Shown here: piece by piece, positions 52,272 through 59,130 of the stretch | Numbering within the stretch: position 1 is the first letter of the stretch | Layout: the number at the start of each line of letters is the position of its first letter | NCBI GenBank assembly: GCA_965279085.1 | Contig: OZ257149.1 | Location: 1,116,001 to 1,180,000 of the forward strand | DNA length: 64,000 nt | Origin: UBA7672 sp965279085 | GTDB lineage: Bacteria > Pseudomonadota > Alphaproteobacteria > Caulobacterales > Hyphomonadaceae | Direction of reading: 5' to 3' | The notes under the pieces: generated by a model | What the model was told of the DNA's origin: nothing | Seen by the model: the letters and a program-made list of their open reading frames with translations, nothing else | Database searches by the model: none | Made by a program: the position numbers and the translations under genes

Positions 52272-52820
52272 CTAGCGGAACAGATAGGCCAGCGGGTTGT
52301 GCTGCTTATTGAGCGGGAAGCAGTGGCGTTCGATCAGGCGGCGCTCTGCGTCCTTGTAGTCGATGATGCGGTCAGGCCCAGGTGTATGGACCCACACTTC
52401 GTTCGCCCCCATCTCGATGGCTTCGGCCATGCGCTCATGGTCGGTCAGGCGCTCGAACACGTCTTCCGCAATGCCCGCATAGAACATCAGGCGGCGGTCC
52501 TGCGCGAAGATGTAGACCGACTTCTTGCGGATAGGCCGGTAGTAGATCGGGAAGACATCGAACGTGTAGTTCACGCCGTAGTCCGGCACGATGACCTTTG
52601 GTGGGTTCATCAGCTTGGCCAGCGCCTCGGCTACGGCCGACCGCTCAGGCTTCGGCGGACCTGTGACGCGCGACAAGAACCCGCCCGAAGACGGCGTCCC
52701 TGCCAGTCCTGACAGGAAGCCATTGGACGGCGGCGTCGCGCCCAGCCCGGACAAGAATGAATTGGGGTGGAGAGAATTGCGGCGGGGAGCAGTGCTCCCG
52801 AACATGCCCAAGCGCGTCAT
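52272..52820 (-). CDS. GIY-YIG-like nuclease-fold protein with N-terminal repeats
   Basis: The 182-residue protein begins with three imperfect repeats ('NSFLSGLGATPPS', 'NGFLSGLAGTPSS', 'GGFLSRVTGPPKP', residues 20-58), a low-complexity tail. Residues 98-178 fit a GIY-YIG fold: 'SVYIFAQDRRLMFYAGIAEDVFERLTDH' supplies the Tyr pair, Arg and His; 'GANEVWVH' is the central strand; 'YKDAERRLIERHCFPLNKQHNP' has the metal-binding Glu and the terminal Asn. The first motif is V-Y-I instead of G-I-Y and the second is Y-A-G, so it is divergent. It could be a DNA nuclease. It is followed after 8 bp by the membrane-protein gene. Confidence 0.68.
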   Translation of the reverse strand: MTRLGMFGSTAPRRNSLHPNSFLSGLGATPPSNGFLSGLAGTPSSGGFLSRVTGPPKPERSAVAEALAKLMNPPKVIVPDYGVNYTFDVFPIYYRPIRKKSVYIFAQDRRLMFYAGIAEDVFERLTDHERMAEAIEMGANEVWVHTPGPDRIIDYKDAERRLIERHCFPLNKQHNPLAYLFR

Positions 52821-53207
52821 CGAAGGTCCGTCCCCGTGGACGTAACAGAGCGAGAGAATCGCTCAACTCGCCACAGCACACAGCTGGCGCGTCTTCACCA
52901 TGAAATGCAATGGGGGACAGTCGGATATACTTGTGGACATCGGTTAACAGGCCATTAACGGCGGCGCAACAGGAACGCACTGCCAACACCAACTTTTTCC
53001 ACAGACAACCAACACCAACACAACAAGGGTCATCACAACGAAACACCGCGCCACAACACACGCACCACCAACGACAACACGGACAGAACAGCCTGCGGCA
53101 TGTTGACTCAGGCGCGGACGTGCGAGGCCCGTTCGCCATAAGGGCCAGCGTTAGGGCCAACTTTGCTGTGCGGGAAAATTTGGCGCCGCATCAAGGCGCT
53201 ATGAAAT
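52821..53207. other. 387-bp CA-rich region with repeats and a DnaA-box-like word
   Basis: No gene is supported. Between about 52960 and 53090 the plus strand is strongly C/A-biased. CCAACACCAAC occurs at 52983-52993 and 53009-53019, flanking TTTTCCACA (52995-53003), which fits the relaxed DnaA box TTWTNCACA. The region must also hold the promoter of the GIY-YIG-like gene. Confidence 0.5.
53137..53158 (-). repeat. GGCCCTAA-type 22-bp motif, copy 3 (inverted)
   Basis: On the minus strand it begins GGCCCTAACGCTGGCCC. It matches 17 of 22 positions of the copy at 51211-51232, in the opposite orientation. Confidence 0.4.
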
Positions 53208-53225
53208 CCGCTGGCAGTCCCTAGG
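53208..53225. repeat. attachment site, right copy of the 18-bp direct repeat
   Basis: CCGCTGGCAGTCCCTAGG is identical to 30918-30935. Its last 14 bases (53212-53225) are the 3' end of the tRNA-Glu gene, the usual target of tyrosine integrases. Confidence 0.9.
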
Positions 53226-53286
53226 GGAGTCGAACCCCTCTTTTCAGGTTGAAAACCTGACGTCCTAACCGATAGACGAAGGGACC
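53212..53286 (-). tRNA. tRNA-Glu (anticodon UUC)
   Basis: Read on the minus strand, the 75-nt sequence folds as a tRNA: acceptor stem GGTCCCT/AGGGACT (G1-U72 pair), anticodon stem-loop TCAGG-TTTTCAA-CCTGA with anticodon TTC, T-arm AGGGGTTCGACTCCCCT, and an encoded discriminator G plus CCA end. The gene is intact; the island is inserted at its 3' side and restores the 3' end through the att repeat. Confidence 0.97.
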
Positions 53287-53376
53287 GCGCTGCGGAGCGG
53301 GCGATATAACCGCGTCGGCGAGGTGGCGCAAGCGGCCAGCATGGCCGGTTTCGGGGCTTTTCGGCTCGCCGCCCCT

Positions 53377-55170
53377 TTAAGCCAGCGCGATATCCGCCAC
53401 TTCGATCTGCACCTTCCCGGCCCCCCGCCAGGTATCGGGCCGCAGCCGCCCCACAACGTGCATCGCAACACCCCGCTGGATCGCCTGCCCCTCCGGCCCG
53501 TCGGCCACGCGGAAAGCGATGGCGCGCACGCGCGAGCCGTCCTCGCCGACCATGTCGAACGCCATGTGGTTCTCGCCCACCCGCCGCGCGCCTGCTGCCC
53601 GCACGTTGGGCACGGCGAACAGCGGCTCCGGGGCACCCGACCCGAACGGCCCGATCCGGTCGATCAGGTCAAGCAGCGCCCCATCGGCCGCCCCCGGCGC
53701 CAGCGTCCCGTCAATCTCCAGCACCTTGGCCTCATCGAGCTCGACCCTCGTGCCTTTGGTCGCCTCTTCCATATGCTCGCGCAGCTCATCCAGCCGGGTG
53801 GGATCCATCGACAGTCCCGCCGCCATCGCATGGCCGCCGCCCGATAGCAGCAGGCCGGACTTCGCAGCCTGGCTAACCAGTTCGCCGAGATTGACGCCCG
53901 CCACGGAACGCCCTGATCCCCGCGCCACCGGCCCCAGCCCCTCGCCCCAGCCAACTACGATCGCCGGCCGGTGATACTTCTCCTTCAGTCGCCCCGCGAC
54001 GATGCCGATGACGCCGGGGTGCCACCCCTCGCCGCCAACCACGAGAATGCCGACATCCGGCTTCACCGCGAGACGCCGTTGAACTTGCTCAATCGCTGCC
54101 TGCTGGATGCCGGCCTCGACTTCCTTCCGCTCCTGGTTCTGGAAGTTCAGCTTCTCAGCTAGCTGGATCGCCTCCGCGCGATCGTCCGTCGCCAGCAGCT
54201 TCGCCGCCGTCCACGGATCGCCGATCCGCCCGCCCGCATTGAGACGCGGCCCCAGCACGAACGTCACGTGATAGACCGACTTCGGCGCCTCGATCCCCGA
54301 GACTTCCGCCAGAGCCTTCAGCCCCGCATTCTCAAGCCGCTCGAGACAGGCAAGCCCACGCGTGACAAACGCACGGTTCACGCCCTTCAACGGCGCCATG
54401 TCGCAAAGCGTCCCCAGCGCCGCGAGATCGAGCCACTTCATCGGATCGGGAAGCCCGCCCTCTGGCGCCTGGCCCTTCTTGCGCGCCAGCCGGTTCAGCG
54501 CCGCGACCAGCACGAACACCACGCCTGCCGCCGCGAGAAAGCCGTGACCAGACCTGTCATCCGGCCGGTTGGGATTCACCAGCGCCAGCGTCTTGGGCAT
54601 ATGATCGTCGTGCATCAGGTGGTGGTCCATAACCACCACATCGAGCCCGATCTCGTTCGCCGTCTTCAGCGCCTCGATCGCTGCCGCGCCGCAGTCGACC
54701 GTCACCACTAGTTCCGCGCCCATGCCCTGCAGCGCCCGGAACGCGCCCGGCGTCGGCCCGAAGCCCTCGGTCAGGCGATCCGGCACATAGAGGATCAGTT
54801 CCCGCCCCCACGCCCGGAAATATCGCGACAGGATCGCCGACGATGTACCGCCATCGACATCATAGTCCGCGAACACCGCAACCTTCTTGCCGGACACGAT
54901 GGCGTCGAGGATCACCTCCGCCGCCTTGTCCATGTCCGCGAAGGTCGACGGATCGGGAAACAGCTCCTTCAAGGTCGGGTTGAGGAACAGCTCCGCCTCG
55001 TCCGCCTTGACCCCGCGCGCCGCCAGCAGCCGCCCGGCAAGATCCGACACCTGCAACTTCCGCGCATGCTCCGCCGCCAGCGCATCGTCCGTCGCACGCT
55101 GCCGCCACACGCGGCCCGAAAGCGACTGTGAGACGCCAAGAAAGGCAGGAGCTGATAAGTTGTCGGCCAT
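53377..55170 (-). CDS. recJ: single-stranded-DNA-specific 5'-3' exonuclease RecJ
   Basis: The ATG at 55170 gives 597 residues (MADNLSAPAFLGVSQS), the usual length. DHH-family motifs are complete: 'AVFADYDVDGGTSSAIL', 'VTVDCG', 'VVVMDHHLMHD' and 'LGPRLNAGGRIGDP'. The DHHA1/OB part has 'PVARGSGRSVAGVNL' and 'LLSGGGHAMAAGLSM'. RecJ degrades single-stranded DNA from the 5' end in recombination and mismatch repair. It lies 90 bp from tRNA-Glu and close to glpX, an arrangement common in alphaproteobacteria. It converges with nothing and is divergent from the SDR gene. Confidence 0.96.
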   Translation of the reverse strand: MADNLSAPAFLGVSQSLSGRVWRQRATDDALAAEHARKLQVSDLAGRLLAARGVKADEAELFLNPTLKELFPDPSTFADMDKAAEVILDAIVSGKKVAVFADYDVDGGTSSAILSRYFRAWGRELILYVPDRLTEGFGPTPGAFRALQGMGAELVVTVDCGAAAIEALKTANEIGLDVVVMDHHLMHDDHMPKTLALVNPNRPDDRSGHGFLAAAGVVFVLVAALNRLARKKGQAPEGGLPDPMKWLDLAALGTLCDMAPLKGVNRAFVTRGLACLERLENAGLKALAEVSGIEAPKSVYHVTFVLGPRLNAGGRIGDPWTAAKLLATDDRAEAIQLAEKLNFQNQERKEVEAGIQQAAIEQVQRRLAVKPDVGILVVGGEGWHPGVIGIVAGRLKEKYHRPAIVVGWGEGLGPVARGSGRSVAGVNLGELVSQAAKSGLLLSGGGHAMAAGLSMDPTRLDELREHMEEATKGTRVELDEAKVLEIDGTLAPGAADGALLDLIDRIGPFGSGAPEPLFAVPNVRAAGARRVGENHMAFDMVGEDGSRVRAIAFRVADGPEGQAIQRGVAMHVVGRLRPDTWRGAGKVQIEVADIALA

Positions 55171-55298
55171 GCCCGGAAGGTGTGGCGCCGATGGATTCGG
55201 TTCAACCCTTGGCTGCCCCGCCTCCACAGCCACCCCAGCGGCAACTTGACCTTGCCGCCTGTGAGCGCACCCTCACATCGCCACGCAGGGAGAACAGA

Positions 55299-56096
55299 AT
55301 GGCCGGCAAACCGGGCAACGGGCAGACCGCCTTGATAACAGGCGCTTCGGCCGGCATCGGCGTCGATCTCGCCGAATGCTTCGCCAAGGACGGCTACGAC
55401 CTGATCATCACGGCCCGTACCGAGTCCGCCCTCAAGGAAGTCGCTGACCGCCTCTCGAAAGCTTACGGGGTCAACGTCGCCACCGCCGCCGGCGATCTCG
55501 GCGTCACCGGCGCGGGCAAGAAGCTCGCCGCCGACATCGCCCAGCGCGGGCTCAATGTCGACGTCCTCGTCAACAATGCGGGCTTCGGACACCTGGGCGC
55601 CTTTGCGGAGACGGAAATCGAACCGCAACTAGGCATGGTCGACCTCAACGTCCGCGCGCTGACCGAACTGACGCACATCTACTGGAAGGGCATGCTGGCG
55701 AAGAAACGCGGCGGCCTCATCAACGTCGCCTCGACCGCCGCCTTCCAGCCAGGACCGTTGATGACCGTCTACTTCGCATCGAAGGCCTTCGTGCTCTCCT
55801 TCACCGAAGCGCTGTGGGAAGAGGCGCGCGGTACAGGCGTCAATGTCAGCTGCCTCTGCCCCGGCCCGACCGTTTCCAAATTCCGCGAACGCGCAGGCAC
55901 CGGCAAGTCACGCCTCAGCCAGAGCAGCAGTGTGATGGGGTCAGCGCCAGTGGCGCGCGAGGGCTATGAAGGCTTCAAACGCAACAAGCGCGTCGTCATC
56001 ACCGGCGGCAGCAATCGACGCCTGATCGCTGCGACACGCCTCATGCCGAAGTCGCAAGTGCTGAAGATCGTCCGCCGGATGCAATCGCCAGCCTGA
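55299..56096 (+). CDS. short-chain dehydrogenase/reductase (YqjQ/DltE-like)
   Basis: The start at 55299 follows AGGGAGA. The 265-residue SDR has 'LITGASAGIGVDLA' (NADP-type TGxxxGIG), 'VLVNNAGFGHLG', the catalytic Ser in 'INVASTAAF', and Tyr-x-x-x-Lys in 'VYFASKAFVLSF'. The C-terminus lacks the usual GG(Y/F) end of classical SDRs and instead has 'VVITGGSNRRLIAATRLMP', as in the DltE/YqjQ-like group with broad substrates. It is inserted between recJ and glpX on the opposite strand, so it is probably expressed alone. Confidence 0.88.
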   Translation: MAGKPGNGQTALITGASAGIGVDLAECFAKDGYDLIITARTESALKEVADRLSKAYGVNVATAAGDLGVTGAGKKLAADIAQRGLNVDVLVNNAGFGHLGAFAETEIEPQLGMVDLNVRALTELTHIYWKGMLAKKRGGLINVASTAAFQPGPLMTVYFASKAFVLSFTEALWEEARGTGVNVSCLCPGPTVSKFRERAGTGKSRLSQSSSVMGSAPVAREGYEGFKRNKRVVITGGSNRRLIAATRLMPKSQVLKIVRRMQSPA

Positions 56097-56102
56097 TGCG
56101 TT

Positions 56103-57065
56103 TTAGGCGCGCAGCGGCGTCACCGACCTGATCTTCCGCACCACGCCGTCGCTCGACGACATCAGCATGGTGTGCGTCTCGATTCCCGCGCGCGTGCGGT
56201 GAGCGCCGTCCAGTAGCGTACCCTTGGTCACGCCCGTGGCAGCGAAGATCACGTCGGCGGAAACGAGATCCTCCATCTCGTAACGCCGGCCCGGTTCCTT
56301 CACGCCAGACCGTTGCGCCTGGTATTTCTCCGCCTCGTTGCGGAACACGAAGCGCGCCTGCATCTGGCCGCCCGCGCAGCGCAGCGCCGCCGCCGCGAGC
56401 ACGCCTTCCGGCGCCTTGCCCTGGCCGACATACATGTCGATGGCCGTCTCCGGCATCGCCGTGTTGATCACGCCCGCCACGTCGCCATCGGTGATCAGGT
56501 TGATCCGCGCGCCCGCCTTGCGCAGATCGGAGATGATCTTCTCGTGCCGCGGACGATCCAGCACGCAGGCCGTGATCTCGCGCACATCCACGCCCTTGGC
56601 CTTGGCCAGCCGCACGGCGTTCTCGCCCGCATCGGCGTCGAGATCGACCACGCCCCGCGCATAGCCCGGACCGATCGCCAGCTTCTCCATGTAGAGATCG
56701 GGAACCTGCAACAGCCCGCCACGCGGCGCCGCCGCGATCACCGCCAGCGCGTTCGGCATCGCCTTCGCCGTCAACGTCACACCCTCGAGCGCCTCAAGCG
56801 CGATGTCCAGTTCGACACCGTCACCGGAGCCAACGTCCTCGCCGACATTGAGAATGGAGATATCCACTTCGCCGACCACAACACGGCCACGGAAGTCGAT
56901 CGCGTTGAGCGCATCGCGCATCGCGGAAGCAGCGGCCTCCTCGGCTCCCTGCTCGTCGCCGCGCCCGACCCAGCCCTCGGCGGCCATCGCCGCCGCGATC
57001 GTCGCGCCGGCCATCGCATAGCCAAGCGTCGAGCACGACGTCGTCAGCTTCGACCCATCTGCCAT
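56103..57065 (-). CDS. glpX: GlpX-family class II fructose-1,6-bisphosphatase, divergent
   Basis: The ATG at 57065 gives 320 residues. Family features are clear: 'GRGDEQGAEEAAASAMR', 'LTAKAMPNALAVIAAAPRGG', 'VPDLYMEKLAIGPGYA', 'LDRPRHEKIISDLRKAGARI', 'LITDGDVAG', 'GQGKAPEGVLAAAALRCAGG' and 'IFAATGVTKGTLL'. However, several metal-ligand regions deviate: the GEGExDEAPM loop is reduced to 'VVGEVDISI', DPLEGT is 'EALEGV', and the usual Asp after GRGDKxxA is Glu. The enzyme may have changed or reduced activity. The location next to recJ is the conserved chromosomal one, so it is probably the native copy. Confidence 0.85.
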   Translation of the reverse strand: MADGSKLTTSCSTLGYAMAGATIAAAMAAEGWVGRGDEQGAEEAAASAMRDALNAIDFRGRVVVGEVDISILNVGEDVGSGDGVELDIALEALEGVTLTAKAMPNALAVIAAAPRGGLLQVPDLYMEKLAIGPGYARGVVDLDADAGENAVRLAKAKGVDVREITACVLDRPRHEKIISDLRKAGARINLITDGDVAGVINTAMPETAIDMYVGQGKAPEGVLAAAALRCAGGQMQARFVFRNEAEKYQAQRSGVKEPGRRYEMEDLVSADVIFAATGVTKGTLLDGAHRTRAGIETHTMLMSSSDGVVRKIRSVTPLRA

Positions 57066-57227
57066 GTCGTTTCCTGACCCGCCGGACCAATCCGAATCAT
57101 TGCCAGAGGCATACGCCCGGCTGACTCGGCGCCAAAGCAAATTCGCCCAAAGGCGGCCGCATAAGTCATGCTGCGCCGCACATTGCCCCAGCCCGGCGAG
57201 TATCGCGCCGGGCTGAAGGCAGCGCCG

Positions 57228-57656
57228 CTACTTCGGCGTGATCTGTCCGCGGATTTCGCCGCCACGGTTCGCTGCGGTATGGACGTTCACGTACCATTTG
57301 CCCGCAGCCAGATCGGCCGCCTGCGCATCCGTCAGCGTCGCCGTGCCGGTGATCGGGCTGGCGGCATTCGCGAATGGCACGACCGGCGGGGCACTGCCGC
57401 CCACGTCAGCCGGACCGTGAATGTGCGCCGCCATTGCAGCGCCCGAGAGCCCTTCATACGTGACGTTGTAGGTCAGCGCATGAGTCGCCGGATCGTAGGT
57501 GAACGTGCCCGTACCCTTGCCGGTCGACGTGATGCCAGCGCCCGGGGCCAGCGTCGCGGTATAGCTCGGCAGCGCAGGCGCCGCCGGTTCGGCCGTCGTG
57601 CACGCAGCGGCAATCAAGCCTATCAAGGCCACCGGGGCGATCCAGAACGTCTTCAT
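57228..57656 (-). CDS. CHRD-domain lipoprotein
   Basis: The 142-residue protein has a lipoprotein signal (MKTFWIAPVALIGLIAAAC) and a single CHRD domain: 'TGTFTYDPATHALTYNVTYEGLSG', 'AAHIHGPADVG', and the terminal 'GKWYVNVHTAANRGGEIRGQI'. CHRD domains form an immunoglobulin-like superoxide-dismutase-related fold and are typical of exported bacterial proteins of unknown function. GGGAGAG lies before the ATG. It is a single gene, divergent from the aminotransferase. Confidence 0.9.
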   Translation of the reverse strand: MKTFWIAPVALIGLIAAACTTAEPAAPALPSYTATLAPGAGITSTGKGTGTFTYDPATHALTYNVTYEGLSGAAMAAHIHGPADVGGSAPPVVPFANAASPITGTATLTDAQAADLAAGKWYVNVHTAANRGGEIRGQITPK

Positions 57657-57792
57657 GGTACGTCTCTCCCTTTGCCCGGCATGCAGAAGCCGCCGGTGTT
57701 GCGTCGATCTCTACACCCGCTTCCGGCGCCCTGCCACCCCACCATGCCAACGTCCCTATTGCCTCCCGTCACGCACGCGTCACACTTGGCGC

Positions 57793-59115
57793 ATGGCAGA
57801 TACGATCCGACCGAATTCGCTAGACGCCTTCTGGATGCCGTTCACACCGAACCGCGCCTTCAAGGCCGATCCTCGCCTGCTCGCACGCGCCGAGGGCATG
57901 CACTATTTCACCACCGAAGGCCGCCAGATCCTCGATGGCACCGCCGGTCTCTGGTGCGTCGCCGCCGGCCACAACCAGCCGCGCATCACCGAAGCGATCA
58001 AGCGCGCCGCTGGAGAACTCGACTATGCGCCGGTGTTCAATCTCGGCCACCCGCTACCGTTCGAATTCGCCAACCGCCTCACCGGCCTCCTGCCCGATGG
58101 CATCGACCGCATCGCCTTTACCAACTCCGGCTCCGAGAGCGTCGACACCGCGCTGAAGATGGCGCTGGCCTACCAGAAGGCGCGCGGCAAGCCGGGCAAG
58201 TATCGCCTCATCGGCCGCGAGCGCGCCTATCATGGCGTGAACTTCGGCGGCATTTCCGTCGGCGGCATTGGCCGCAACCGCATCGGCTTCGGCCCGATGG
58301 TCAGCGGCGTCGACCACCTGCCGCACACGCACGACCTTGCCCGCAACGCCTTCTCGAAAGGCCAACCGGAACACGGCGAGGAATACGCCGACGCCCTCGA
58401 ACGCATCATCCTCACGCACGACGCCTCGACCATCGCCGCAGTCATCGTCGAACCCGTCGCGGGTTCCACCGGCGTGCTAGTGCCGCCGCAGGGCTATCTC
58501 CAGCGCCTGCGCGAGCTCTGCACGAAGCACGACATCCTGCTGATCTTCGACGAGGTCATTACCGGCTTCGGCCGTCTCGGCGCGCCATACGCCGCGCAGT
58601 ATTTCGACGTGAAGCCCGACATCATCACCATGGCCAAGGCGATCAACAATGCCACCGTGCCCATGGGCGCTGTCGCCGCCTCGCGCGAAATCCACGACAC
58701 CATCATCGCCGCCGCCGATGCACCGATCGAGTTCTTCCACGGCTACACGATGAGCGGCCACCCGCTCGCCTGCGCCGCCGGCCTCGCCACGCTGGAAGTC
58801 TTCCGCGAACAGCGCCTGTTCGAGCGCGCCGCCGAACTCGCGCCGTATTGGGAAACCGCGCTGCATTCCCTGCGCGACGCCCATCACGTCATCGACATCC
58901 GCAATCTCGGCCTCATCGGCGGCATCGAACTCGAACCCCGCGCCGGAAAACCGACGCAACGCGCCCTCGAAGCCTTTCGCACCTGCTTCGACAAGGGCCT
59001 GCTCATTCGCGTCACCGGCGACATCATCGCGCTATCGCCGCCGCTGATCATCGAGAAGGCCCAGATCGATCAGATTGTCGACACGATCCGCGGCGTATTG
59101 CAGGCCCTCGACTAG
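57793..59115 (+). CDS. class III aminotransferase (omega-amino acid:pyruvate type)
   Basis: The ATG at 57793 gives 440 residues (MADTIRPNSLDAFWMPFTPN). Fold type I class III PLP enzyme: 'MHYFTTEGRQILDGTAGLWCV', 'FTNSGSESVDTALKMA', 'RAYHGVNFGGISVGGI', 'LLIFDEVITGFGRLG' (Asp binding the PLP nitrogen), and the Schiff-base Lys in 'PDIITMAKAINNATVPMGAV'. The sequence is of the beta-alanine/omega-amino acid:pyruvate transaminase group. It would move an amino group from omega-amino acids to pyruvate. It is 15 bp upstream of the alpha/beta hydrolase gene and likely cotranscribed. Confidence 0.94.
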   Translation: MADTIRPNSLDAFWMPFTPNRAFKADPRLLARAEGMHYFTTEGRQILDGTAGLWCVAAGHNQPRITEAIKRAAGELDYAPVFNLGHPLPFEFANRLTGLLPDGIDRIAFTNSGSESVDTALKMALAYQKARGKPGKYRLIGRERAYHGVNFGGISVGGIGRNRIGFGPMVSGVDHLPHTHDLARNAFSKGQPEHGEEYADALERIILTHDASTIAAVIVEPVAGSTGVLVPPQGYLQRLRELCTKHDILLIFDEVITGFGRLGAPYAAQYFDVKPDIITMAKAINNATVPMGAVAASREIHDTIIAAADAPIEFFHGYTMSGHPLACAAGLATLEVFREQRLFERAAELAPYWETALHSLRDAHHVIDIRNLGLIGGIELEPRAGKPTQRALEAFRTCFDKGLLIRVTGDIIALSPPLIIEKAQIDQIVDTIRGVLQALD

Positions 59116-59130
59116 ACCGGGGACGGATAC

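Larger units (their letters stand above)
30918..53225. mobile_element. 22.3-kb genomic island integrated at tRNA-Glu, satellite-like with defence cargo
   Basis: The island is bounded by an 18-bp direct repeat, one copy of which is the 3' end of an intact tRNA-Glu gene. The left arm carries integrase, an unknown gene, an AlpA-like HTH and a primase/VapE protein, all on the plus strand. The right two-thirds are minus-strand cargo: a type III-like restriction-modification operon with extra genes, a TcmP/three-Cys pair, a histidine kinase and a membrane/GIY-YIG-like pair. No structural phage, terminase, relaxase or type IV secretion genes are seen, so it probably depends on a helper for transfer, like P4-type satellites. 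Confidence 0.9.

Noticed and set aside
30918..53225. Considered as a complete prophage or an ICE
   Set aside because: No capsid, portal, terminase, lysis, relaxase or type IV secretion genes are visible; only integrase, AlpA-like and VapE-type genes.
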